Below are positions 35,115 to 45,693 of a stretch of DNA of 64,000 bases, piece after piece. The notes under the pieces were generated by a model. The model was given only the letters and a program-made list of their open reading frames with translations. It was not told where the DNA came from and did not search any database. The DNA is from Euphorbia lathyris (lineage: Eukaryota > Streptophyta > Magnoliopsida > Malpighiales > Euphorbiaceae). Positions within the stretch are counted from its first letter, which is position 1. Each line of letters starts with the position of its first letter. The position numbers were made by a program, and so were the translations under genes. The stretch lies in assembly GCF_963576675.1 (NCBI RefSeq), contig NC_088912.1, positions 11,493,001 through 11,557,000 on the forward strand, in the 5' to 3' direction.

Positions 35115-35867
35115 GGAGGGTGATGGTGAGAAGGGACATGTGGAAGAGGGAGGTGATGATGAAGAGGGTGGTGAGGGAGCTGAAGATGATGAGGAAGGGG
35201 ATGATGAAGTTGATAGATATATCATTGCATCACGGTCACAAACGACCGAGATAAATCAACTTCAGAAAGTTCTGATGGATGTGCTTAATAGGCATCATAG
35301 GTGGTGCAAGGGAGGATTTAGCAAGGTCGGTAGTAGGTTGGGCAGCCTAGAGGAACGAGTATCATTGATTGAGGGGGATATAAAAGACTTAAAGGCGATG
35401 GGTCGACCCAATACTAATCGGGAGAATGAGGAGGCTGAGACCAGTATTGTTCGGGAGGAGGTAGGCATGGTCCAAGAGGAGCCAAGTAAATATGGAAAGG
35501 AGCAAGAGGCAGATGTTATGGTTCAGGAGGAGTCAAGTAAAGATGGAAAGGAGCAAGAGGCAGCTGTTATGGTTCAGGAGGAGTCAAGTAAAGATGGAAA
35601 CATTCAGAAGGAGGCAAACGTTCAAAAGGAGGGCGATGAGGTTAATAGGGGTGGAAATCGAGAGGAGGTCCAGAGTGTTATTGTCGTATTAGACGATTCT
35701 GTGCCCGATGAAGTTGTCCATCTTGATGATTCTGTTCCTGAGGAAGTTTCCCAAGTAGGGGAGGTTGTCCATGAAGTGCCAAAAGAGGTTGCACCAAAGT
35801 TGCAGCAAGTCCAAGAAGTCCAAAAGGTAGAAGTTGGTTGAATTTATACATGAAATCGTATCTCTGG

Positions 35868-36130
35868 GTCGCATTTTGTTATGGAATGCGCTCAAATGCG
35901 ACAAGCTATTACCTGAAAGCTTGTCGCATTGGAGCGCATTCAAATGGAATGCGATAAGCTATTACCTGAATGCTTGTCGCATTGGAGCGCATTCACCTCC
36001 AATGCGACAGGCTATTACCTGAATACTTGTCGCATTGGAGCGCATTCACCTCCAATGCGACATGCTATTACCTGAATGCTTGTCGCATTGGAGCGCATTC
36101 ACCTCCAATGCGACAGGCTATTACCTGAAA
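35868..36130. repeat. Hairpin minisatellite in intron 4 of the Ulp-like gene
   Basis: Four to five units of about 54 bp. Each has a left arm GAATGCGCTCAAATGCGACA (or CTCCAATGCGACA), loop TATTACCTGAA, and a right arm TTGTCGCATTGGAGCGCATTC. Left and right arms pair with one or no mismatch. Confidence 0.88.
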
Positions 36131-37424
36131 GCTTCAAGGAGATAAGCTCATTACCATGTTTTTCCTTTTGTAGGTGGTTGCCATAAAAGAAGATAAAGGT
36201 CCAATGAGGGGTAGAGGGACTGGGAAAGGTGAAGATAAGGGTCCAACCCGAGGAGGTAAAGTTCCAACCCGGGGTGGAGGCAAAGTTAGAGGTAGAGGGA
36301 GAGCAGGTGGAAAAAGTAAACGGGTTCCTAAGATGAGCAAGTATTTGAATTCACCGTTCACCGATCCATTACAGTACACCGATCCATTAGCCTTATATTG
36401 TGGCCAATACATTGGCGGGTTTGAGGAAAGACCAGTTATTTGTAATGTTGATGATCATCGCCACCGAATATATGCATGTTTGATAGAGGAGCTAGATGCG
36501 TGGCTCAACGGGCCTGAATCAACTGAGGGAATACGTTTGGGTGGTTTAGATATGTACCTGCTTGAACCAAAGTTTTTCAATACCCTTCGGGCCGATGGGA
36601 TGTATATATGCAATGAGGTAACATTAATCTATCCAATATTCCCTTTTCATTTGTAATTAGGTGTCTTTTACTATAGTATTAAAGGTTTACATAATCACTG
36701 TTGCAGCATATCACTGGTTGGTTCTATTTACTGAGACGACAGTCAGTACAAACTGAGGTGGATGCAGAATGGACTACAGTTGATACAGATTTTGTTGGAT
36801 TAATGGGCCAAGCCATGTATATGAAGGGGTTTAATGAACCGGGGTGGGATAGTGAAGACTATTTCGTACAAAGAGTAAAAGGTGATACAGATAATTTTGT
36901 TCGCCCTTGGCACACAGTGAAAATAGTGTTCATTCCGATCAACTACAAGCAAGAGCACTGGATCCTAGGAGTGTTAGAGTTGCGGTCTATGCACCTGCAC
37001 ATATATGACAGCCTTATCTCAAACATGTAGGAGGAACCTTTGGATGCGTTCCTCCAAACACCCTTACAAGTCATTGTTAGAGTCATGGAATTGAGCGGCT
37101 ATTTTGTAGATGGACGTGAAAATGTGAGACAGATGATCACTTGGAGTAGAGTTCCAGGGGTGCCACAACAAATGTCCGGCTCAAATGACTTGGTGTTTGG
37201 ACTTGCATAAACGCACAAGTCTTAAGTGGATTACATGATCTCCCGCATGATGACTCATATGTATATCCATACAACTCTACGGATGGCACTTTCTTCCGTT
37301 TGCGCCTTGCAGTTGAGTTGTTTCATGGACGGTTGTTAGATTTCAAATGATATTGTAATAGCATGTTTTTTGTTGTATATTATGTTTTATTTATGTAAGT
37401 CTATTGTGTTCTATGTTCTCATTT

Positions 37425-37520
37425 AAAAACCTTGTCGCATTTGAATGGAATGTGCTCAAATGCGACAAGTAATATTCAAAAGGGAATTTTCTGAACCGCA
37501 TTTGAGTGCATTCAACACTC
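37425..37520. repeat. Hairpin minisatellite 3' of the Ulp-like gene
   Basis: Degenerate units CTTGTCGCATTTGAATGGAATG and GCTCAAATGCGACAAG form an inverted pair about 80 bp after the gene's TGA. Confidence 0.7.
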
Positions 37521-37644
37521 AAATGATACTTACATGAACTTGAATGAGATATGAATGTGCTTAGATCTTGGGTTGAGTTGATGAATTTTGCTGTGAGAAT
37601 GTGAAAGTAAATGAAAGGGAAGGAGGAGATGGTTGTTATATAAC

Positions 37645-37759
37645 AATAAGGGTAGTTTTGTCCAAAATGGGTTTAAATGTCTAATTTGGTAAAATGGAAG
37701 CAATGTGGGTTAGATATGTAAATTGGGATCCTTGATTGGGTTAGATTAGTAATTATCCC
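37645..37759 (-). repeat. Right TIR of the MULE
   Basis: Inverted copy of 23359-23473. It is followed directly by the second TTATAGAAG. Confidence 0.95.
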
Positions 37760-37879
37760 TTATAGAAGACAACACATATATTGTACCGTATCTTAATGTA
37801 TTTTAACAATAAAACCGTTGCTAACTTTTTCATTCTATACAAAATTTTGTATAATCCGAAGGCCTAGGCTGTTAAAATA

Positions 37880-38285
37880 GGTCTAATACACAAATAACCC
37901 TTGAATTTGTCCAAATGTTGCAACTGCCTCCCTCAACTTTTAATTGTCACAACTTACCCTTTAAACTTGTCCAATTGTAAAACATAACCTCAAATTGAGA
38001 ATTATTTTACCCCATACTTGAAGCAACAGTAAAAACGTTTCCCCGAATTCGTATCACGCCAAAGATTTGATTATCGCACTCCACGAACGTTGCAGATTTT
38101 GTATTTTACGTGTTTCTTCAATTGCGGTCCTTGTCAGCAACTTGGGGTTATGTTTACAATTGGACAAGTTTGAGGGGTTATGTTTTACAATTGGACAAAT
38201 TTGAGAAGTAAATTGTTACAATTGAAAATTGGAGGGAGCAGTTACAACATTTGAACAAGTTCAGGGGTTATTTGTGTATTAGGCC
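37880..38285. mobile_element. TIR MITE A (406 bp)
   Basis: Ends GGTCTAATACACAAATAACCC / GGGTTATTTGTGTATTAGGCC are long imperfect inverted repeats continuing for over 100 bp. Flanks (G/T)TTAAAATA lie at 37871-37879 and 38286-38294. The 9-bp duplication suggests a MULE-type MITE. Non-coding. Confidence 0.75.
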
Positions 38286-38294
38286 TTTAAAATA

Positions 38295-38846
38295 GGGTAA
38301 TTAATTTATTAGTCCCTATATTTTGACAAAACACATTGTTTAGTCCCTGTATTTTCAAAAACACATGATAAAGTCCCTAACCTTTTTCACGATGAACTGT
38401 TTAGTCCCTAACGTTTTTCTTGGTGAACTGTTTAGTCCCTGTCGTTAGACTCTCATGAAGATTTTGTTAGTCAATTTAGATTTGCGTTCTTCTTTTCCTT
38501 TCCTTTAAACTCTAATGCATCTGAAATCAACTTTCAGTGTTCTTCTTTTTTATTTTCTTCTTAATCGTTCAAATTCGTAAGCATTGGGTCTTTTTTTTTT
38601 CTTGTTCTCCATACAAATAGCTTCTTCTTTTAAATTGGATTTTCTCTTCTAAAGTTTGAAGGTAAATAGTAAAAGGTAATTTAGTCATTTCCGAAGTCAT
38701 AAACGGTAAAAAAAATCTAACAAATAGAAGGAATGACTAAACAGTTCATTGAAAAAAAGGTTAGGGACCTTACCATGTGTTTATGAAAATACAGGGACTA
38801 AACAGTGTATTTTGTCAAAATATAGGGACTAATAAATTAATTACTC
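38295..38846. mobile_element. TIR MITE B (552 bp)
   Basis: Inverted ends (GGGTAATTAATTTATTAGTCCC and complement) run for over 100 bp, with repeated TTTAGTCCCT words. TTTAAAATA occurs on both sides (38286-38294, 38847-38855). It directly adjoins MITE A and ends about 200 bp before the NPH3-like ATG. Confidence 0.8.
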
Positions 38847-39046
38847 TTTAAAATAATAGATCAGTCTCTAGATATACATTATTAATTTATTCTAACTCAT
38901 TTAATTGGTGGGTACCCAGGTGGATTCTTCCCTTTGGTACTCTTCTCTGTCTGTGGGTCACTTGTTCTTTCCTTTTTCTATGCTTCAACTCCCACTTTCA
39001 GGTACTTTCTCCTCAGAAAATCCTACCCAATTTTTAGTTTGCAATC

Positions 39047-41523
39047 ATGTGGGATTCGGATAATGAATCCCACGGAGGCCGGGATTACGGTAATGGAGTT
39101 GTTACTTCAACCGAACATACTGTGAAAACTGATGGATTTGAGTTCAGAGGCCACTCCTGGTATGTTCTTCCCATTAAAGAGTTGTAATTGTAATCATGTT
39201 TTGAAAATGGGGATTTTGTTGTTATGCAGGTATGTTGCAACAGAAATTCCTAGTGATTTTCTTGTTAGAATTGGAGATGTCAATTTCCACTTGCACAAGG
39301 TATTTCAGTTTCCTGTGGATGATTTAGAAATAAAGTTTTCCATGACTGAGACATGTTTTCCATGTTGTTGTAAAAGTATCCATTGCTTTCCAGGAGTGGA
39401 AAGATGAACAGACTAATATACGGATGGCGTGACGGAGACCTTAACGAGGTATAATTAGATGATCTTCCGGGTGGAGCAGAAGCATTTGTGGTTGCAGCAA
39501 AGTTCTGTTATGGAATTGAAGTTGATCTAACATCAGGAAATATCTCCGGCATTAGATGTGCAGCCGAGTACTTAGAAATGACAGAAGATTTGGAAGAACG
39601 CAATCTCATATTAAGAACTGAAGCTTTTCTTAGCTATATAGTGTTATCATCTTGGAGAGATTCAATATCAGTACTAAAAAGCTGCGAAAAACTCTCACCT
39701 TGGGCAGAAAACCTTCAGATTGTGCGGAGATGCAGTGAATCCATTGCTTCCAAAGCTTGTGCTAATCTAAAAGGGGTTACATGGACTTACACAAGTCCGA
39801 ATGGAAATCAGATTGTTCCTCCTGACTGGTGGTTTGAAGATGTTTCAATCCTTGGGATTAATCACTTTGTTAGGGTCATTTCTGCAATTAAAGTAAAAGG
39901 TATGAGGTTTGAATTGATTGGAGCTGCAATAACTCACTATGCAGGCAAATGGCTTCCTGATTTGATCAAAGATGGGGGAGTTTCTGTTTCTGTAGCAGGA
40001 AGCAGTAGCAGTAGCAGTAGCAGTTGGGGGGGCGGACTAAATATGATTGTTCCGGACTTAACATCCGTTGAGAATAAAGATCAACGAACGATTATAGAGA
40101 GCTTAATCAGCATAATTCCGCCGCAGAAAGATAGTGTATCTTGCAGCTTCCTTCTTCACCTTCTTCGGATGGCAAACATGTTAAAAGTAGCAGCAGCATT
40201 GGTTACGGAACTCGAAAAACGAGTAGGGATGCAGCTTGAACAAGCAACACTAGCAGATCTTCTAATTCCTTCTTACAATAAGAGTGAAACAATGTATGAT
40301 GTAGACCTTGTTCAAAGGCTTTTGGAACATTTCCTTGTTCAAGAACAGACAGAATATTCTGATCCAAATGCTAAAATTACAGTAGCAAGGCTTCTTGATT
40401 GTTACCTAGTTGAAGTTTCCAAGGATAGAAACCTTTCTCTTGCTAAATTTCAGGTACTCGCTGAAGCTTTGCCCGAATCCGCAAGAACCTGTGACGATGG
40501 CCTTTATCGAGCAATTGATTCTTATCTAAAGGTAATTCCCTTGAATTTCATTCTGTTTTAGATATCAAAGTGTTAAAAACACTTATCGAACGGTGTACAA
40601 GCATAATGTCGCTCTACTTTGCACTAAATTCGAGTTCTGTACATACATTTATTGTAAAAAACAAACGTATCACTAAGGCTATAAAATATGAGAAGATCAC
40701 TCTAGAATATACAAAAAATATTCACATAACAGAATAAGATATACAAGATATTTACATATATAACACGCTCCCGCAGTCGAAGCTGGAGGTTCCCGGATGC
40801 TTAGACTATCTCGGAAATCATTGAAAAGAATTTGTGGGAACCCTTTGGTGAAGATGTCTGCAATTTGATAACGAAATGGAAGACCCAGACCTGTCCTCGT
40901 GCGACTTTTTCTTGCACAAAATGAATGTCCATTTTGATATACAAGATATTTACATATTCTAACAGAATCATTTTACAATTGTGCAGGCTCATCCAACACT
41001 TCCCGAGCACGAAAGGAAACGCCTATGTCGAGTGATGGACTTACAAAAACTATCAAATGATGCCTATATGCATGCTGCTCAAAATGAGAGGCTACCTCTC
41101 AGGATTGTTATGCAAGTACTGTTTACGGGACAGCTGAAAATAAGCAACGCAATGGCTACAAATTCCCAGAAAGAAGCTGGAGAGCCATCGCAGTTTCAGG
41201 CTATGGTACCAAGTCGGAAAACGCTACTCGAAGGGACTCCGCAATCGTTTCAAGAAGGATGGGAAGCTGCCAAGAAGGACATTAACACTCTCAAATACAA
41301 ACTCGAAACGGTCAAGACTAAGTATGTAGAGCTCCAAAATGACATGGAGAATTTGCAGAGACAGTTTGATAAATTGACAAATAAAAAACATAATTCAACT
41401 TGGAGCAGTGGATGGAAGAAGTTGAGCAAGTTCATTAAGATAACAGATATGGAAAACCATGAAAATGGATCTTCAGAACAGGCTAGAAAAACACCAACAA
41501 TGTGGCTAAATTCAATTTCCTGA
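39047..41523 (+). pseudogene. NPH3: NPH3-like BTB protein gene with a premature stop
   Basis: Exons: 39047-39159, 39230-39299, 39377-40531 and 40987-41523, GT-AG, about 624 codons. The N-terminus (MWDSDNE..., KTDGFEFRGHSW) and the BTB part (FHLHK/YPLLSRSGKMNRLIY) closely resemble Arabidopsis NPH3, the phototropin signal transducer and CUL3 adaptor at the plasma membrane. The NPH3 domain (PPDWWFEDVSIL to LPLRIVMQVLF) and a C-terminal coiled coil (about residues 535-575) follow. NPH3 is about 746 residues, so this copy is shorter. A TAA at 39452-39454 cuts the BTB domain before LDDLPGG. The C-terminus keeps NSIS, but the basic residues expected before this 14-3-3 site are replaced. It could be a pseudogene, a recent paralogue or a sequencing error. 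Confidence 0.82.
40750..40970 (-). repeat. Copia RNase H/LTR fragment in NPH3-like intron 3
   Basis: The minus strand encodes KMDIHFVQEKVARGQV, the conserved end of copia RNase H, followed by a degenerate tail. GCGGGAGCG and TGTTATATATG then suggest the start of the 3' LTR. The 12-bp word GATATACAAGAT occurs at both edges (about 40738 and 40936). Confidence 0.6.
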
Positions 41524-41726
41524 GGCTTAAGTGATTTCATTTCATTAAGTCATGTAATCTGTGAGTTTGTCAATTATTTATTCGAAGTTAGTTTTTAAGG
41601 TTTCAAGATATTGTTGTTTCCTTCATGAAAGATTAAATGGAACCATTCTCATTTCACACAATAAGAGAAAAGTTGCCTATCAGGGTATAATTGCTTCCAT
41701 CTAAACCACTAGAGTGTCGTTGATTC
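41524..41726 (+). other. 3' flank of the NPH3-like gene
   Basis: AT-rich sequence that likely held the 3' untranslated region. No clear AATAAA signal was placed with confidence. Confidence 0.4.
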
Positions 41727-42598
41727 GTGGAATGAAATAGAATAGGTATTATCAAGGAATAGAAAAAAAGGCCTAAACCATACGTAGCCCCCTGAACTTG
41801 TCACTTTTAGTCATTTTGCCCTTTGAACTTACGGGACGACCCATTTGTCCCTTCAACTATTTAAAAGTGGTATTAGCAACCTTGTCCCTTCAACTATTTA
41901 AAAGTGGTATTAGCAACCTCATGTTTTCATTATAACGGAAATAATTATGACTTGTTCTCATTACAAGCACCAAGGTCATAATAAAAAGGGTTATGCACTA
42001 CTAAAACAAGCTGCAAATGAGGTTAGTATAGACAGTACACAAGTTCTCTTGTAAAAATTGCATATAGGGTTTGTGCATTACTAAAACAAGCTGCAAATAA
42101 GGTTACATATATGCAGGCTGGTTCCAATACTTCCATGAAACTTGTACTAATGTTGGTATCATTTTGTTTTTGTCATAATGAAAATAGAGGGTTGCTAATA
42201 CCACTTTTAAATAGTTGAGGGTGCAATAGATCGTCCTGTAAGTTCAGGGGGCAAAATGACTAAAATTGACAAGTTTAGGGGTTGCATATGATTTAGGCCA
42301 AAAAAAAATAGAAACAATCTTATGTTTAGTTGATGGAATAAGATAAAATGAATAATTTGTTTTGTAGTTCAAAAGTAATAATTATTCAAATACTCAATAT
42401 ATACTATTTAAGGAAAACGTGAAAAACGGAAAACACAGTAAAAATGCAAAAATTGGTAAAAATTTGAAAAACGATTAAAATGTGAAAAGCGAAAAAAAAA
42501 CGCATGGAAAACAGTAATAACATAAATAATGAAAAATAACATAAATCATTGGACAACATCCCACATCTCTCTCCATCCCACATAACTATTATATCATA
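41727..42598. mobile_element. Left arm of a second A-rich element
   Basis: CGTGGAATGAAATAGAAT and TTATGTTTAGTTGATGGAATAAGATA match the reverse complement of the right end of the 14.9-16.2 kb element. GTGAAAAACG-like words follow at 42415-42540. It is interrupted by a TIR MITE at 41770-42299 and abuts a LINE fragment at about 42598. Confidence 0.6.
41770..42299. mobile_element. TIR MITE (530 bp) nested in the A-rich element
   Basis: GGCCTAAACCAT...CCCCCTGAACTTGTCA and its inverted partner extend about 120 bp from each end. Both flanks are A-rich (AGAAAAAAA / AAAAAAAAA), consistent with a 9-bp duplication. The homologous element has its two parts on either side, which fixes it as nested. Confidence 0.75.
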
Positions 42599-45500
42599 AA
42601 CTTCGCAGTCTTAGGGCTATTGTCAGGGATTGGAATAAAAACGTGTTAGGCAGAATTGATTCTAATATCCACCTGGCAGAAGTTCATCTTGCAGATATTC
42701 AAAAGAAAATTTCAGAGCAAGGAGATTCTCCAGAGTTGAGTAGTGCTGCTTCTGCCGCCTGCTCCAACCTTGATTTACAACTTCTTCGGCAGGAGATGAT
42801 GTACAGAGAGCAAAGTCGTGTTAAGTGGCTTAAAGAGGGGGATAGGAACACTAGTTTTTTCCAAAGGTCTGCTAGAGTTAGAAAGACATGGGCCGACATT
42901 CATCTTTTGAGGATCGGCGATGGGGTCCCACTTCTGACACGTTAAGATTATCTGATCATGCAATTGAGTATTTCTCTAATCTCTTTCATAGTTCTAGAGA
43001 ACATATTGATCTTTCTCCAATTAATGAGGTAATTCCGAACTTAGTAACTTCTTTGGAAAATGAGGAATTAATTTCTAAACCTTCCATTGAAGTTATTAAA
43101 GACACAGTCTTTTTTCCATGGATCCTGACAGTGCCCCTGGCCCTGATGGTTTTGGGGGAACTTTTTATCATTTCGTTTGGGCTATTGTAGGGAAGGATGT
43201 TTGCAATATGGTCTAGGCTTTCTTTGATCATGGTTACATCCTGCCTGGTTTAAACTCTAGTATTATGGCTCTAATTCCTAAAGTTGCTGAAGCTGACAGA
43301 ATTGAGAATTTTCATCCAATTGTGATGAGTAATTTTGGTTTCAAAATCATCTCAAAAATTCTTCCACATCACCTTGCAGTTATTGCAGCAAGGATTGTCT
43401 TTCCCAACCAGTATGGTTTCCTTAAAGGTAGAAGCATTCATCAGTGCATTGTCTTAGCTTCTGAGGGAGTTAATATGCTTGACAGAAAACGTTTTGGTGG
43501 ACACATAGCCTTAAAAATTGATATTTGTAAGGCTTTTGATACTTTAGATTGGAACTTCCTCTTGGTTGTGTTGGATTCCTTTGGTTTTTCTCTCACTTTC
43601 AGGGATTGGATCCTAAACATTCTGGCATCTACTCGTATTTCTGTGATGATTAATGGTTCTCCAAAGGGTTACTTTTCTTATTCTACAGGGGTTAGATAAG
43701 GGGACCCCCTATCTCCTCTTCTGTTTGACATTGCTGAGGATTTTTTCTCTCGTTGGCTTACTATGATGGTGAGGGAGGGTACTTATTCTCCTATGTATTA
43801 TTCTGGAGGAAAATCTTTTCCCTCTCATCTTCTTTTTGCTGATGACATGCTCATTTTTGGAGTGGCATCCTTAAGCAACTTGCATGCACTCAAGGATTTC
43901 TTCCTGCTCTATAGACAGATCTCCGGTTAGGAGGTTAGTTGGGACAAATCTGCTGTCTTTTTTGGTTCTTAGGTGAGTCCTTCAAGGAGGGTTTGCCTTG
44001 CTCATTATCTTGGCATCCGTTTGGAGTCTCTCCCTTTCAGTTACTTAGGAGTCCCTCTATTTAAAGGAGCTCCAAGGGCTCATCATCTCAGCAACCTTGT
44101 ACACAAATTTCTCTCTCAATTTAGCAAGTGGAAATGTAGCTCTCTCCTTTGCAGGGGGTTTCACTCTAATTAAGTCTGTTATTACTGGATCTCTGGTTCA
44201 CTCATTCTTGATCTATAAGTGGCCAGTGGGATTGTTGAATAAGCTTAATAGAAGTGTTAGGAATTTCCTTTGGACGGGTTGTATTGATCAAAGGAAGCTA
44301 ATCACAGTTCCCTGGCAGACCTATTGCAAAAGTTTGGAGGGTGGAGGTTTGGGCATTAAGGACTTTAGGATCTTTAACCATGCTCTCTTGGGTAAGATGT
44401 GTTGGGAATTAATTCAAGGCACCAGTCTAGCTATTTCTCTGATGAAGTCTAGATTTCTGGTTGTCTCTGGTTTGCCTAAAGCTACCATTGCTCCTTCCTC
44501 GATTTGGTCTTCTTGTAAGTTTGTTTATGCATCCATTTGGGACCAGAACTTTTGGTGGATTGGCCAGTCTTCAATGTTCAATTTCTGGACAAATAGGTGG
44601 ATCATTCCATCGGTGGCGGACAGATTGGGTCTTGGTCATCAGGATAAGCGTTCTCGATATAATTTCGTTGATGATTTTTTGGTAAATTCGGAGTGGCTTG
44701 ACTTAGGTACTCTACCTTCGGTTGTTCAAGACAGTATTCGATCTATTCACCGGGGTAGAGATGATATTGATTTATGCGTTTGGCAGCCCTCTACGAAGGG
44801 TATTTTCACTACCAAAGAGTACTATTCGGTTATCAGTCCTAGTTCCTCCTCGGTGTACTGGTATAAATTTGTTGGGAATGCTCACACTCCCCCTTCTTGT
44901 TCCTTCACTTTCTGGAGAGTTTTGCATGGCCGGGTTCCGACTCACGACCTCCTGCAGCGTCTAGGATTCTCCATTGCCTCTCGTTGTGTTCTATGTGGTG
45001 GGGATGCTGAGTCCATTAACCACTTATTCATTAGCTATTCTTTTGCAGATTCTCTTTGGAGGGCCTTTGAGATTTATTTTGACTGCTCTTTGCCTCGTCA
45101 TTCCCAATTCATCCACTTCTTCAGCACTCTTCGTAGCATTCATTTTCCCTCATAGGTGTCGATGATCTGGCGCGTTGCCACTGTCACTTACATCTGGTTA
45201 ATCTGGCATTGCATGAATGAAGCAATCTTTAAGGAAGTTTCTCCTTCTATTCAGCACTTGAAGATCACCCTCTTTCGAATGATTTGAGAGTCCTTTGCCA
45301 CTTCTAAAGGTTTTTTCTCTTCGCGGAGAGATGTTGTTATCTTATCCCGTCTTCTGGCTTCTCCTAGGCTGCATCCTGCTCCTAACATTATTCTGGTCCA
45401 TTGGCTTAAACCTCCTCCGGTCTGGGTTAAAGTCAATATGGACGGCTCTTCTTTTGGCACACCTAGCGAGGTAGGAGGGGGAGGTATTTTTCACAATTAT

Positions 45501-45693
45501 CGAGGCTTTCCCAAAGGTTGTTTTGCTTCTTCTACCCCTCATTCTTTTGCTTATATGGCTGAATTGAGAGACGCTATTTTCGCAATTGAACTTGCTTGGG
45601 AGAAAAATTGGCATCAGCTTTGGGTTGAGTCAGACTCAATGTACGTAGTTAATTTACTTAGACATCGTTCCATGGATGTTCCTTGGAGTATTC
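42599..45693 (+). pseudogene. L1-type LINE fragment: RT, zinc domain, RNase H (first part)
   Basis: It starts in the linker before RT (LRAIVRDWNKNVLGRID), so ORF1 and the endonuclease are absent. RT lies at about 43100-44170: KIDICKAFDTLDWNFL, then a TAA at 43697 inside the GVR-GDPLSP block, and an intact FADD (about 43840). A zf-RVT domain occupies about 44860-45080 (RVPTHDLLQRLGF, CVLCGGDAESINHLF). RNase H starts at about 45430 (VNMDGSSFG, AELRDAIFAIELAW, VESDSMYVVNLL) and is cut at 45693 by the LTR element. Several stops and frameshifts. Confidence 0.85.

Larger units (their letters stand above)
23708..37350 (+). pseudogene. DUF1985-Ulp1-like cysteine protease gene in the MULE
   Basis: Exons read from splice sites and frame: 23708-23770 (ATG, basic NLS-like start), 24138-24914 (DUF1985), an uncertain one ending 25277 (LPRLLRW), 25358-25586 joined across the Athila insertion to 35120-35826 (acidic, repeat-rich linker), 36174-36617 (RGG-rich then start of the protease), and 36707-37350 (catalytic part, HWIL and YDS motifs). 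All clear junctions are phase 0. DUF1985-Ulp1 proteins are SUMO-protease-like proteins spread by MULEs. Defects: TAG at 24447, TAG at 37028, Athila insertion in the acidic exon, and a 1-nt loss at the Cys codon near 37191. The start of exon 3 could not be placed. Confidence 0.8.
23359..37759 (+). mobile_element. Mutator-like element (14.4 kb) carrying a DUF1985-Ulp1 gene
   Basis: Terminal inverted repeats of 115 bp (23359-23473 and 37645-37759) differ at about four positions and start GGGATAATTACTAATC. A perfect 9-bp duplication TTATAGAAG flanks the element (23350-23358, 37760-37768), the size expected for MULEs. Inside is a six-exon gene with DUF1985 and Ulp1-like protease domains, the cargo known from Kaonashi-type MULEs. 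No MURA transposase is visible, so it depended on a helper. A 9.5-kb Athila element sits inside; without it the MULE would be about 4.9 kb. Confidence 0.9.
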
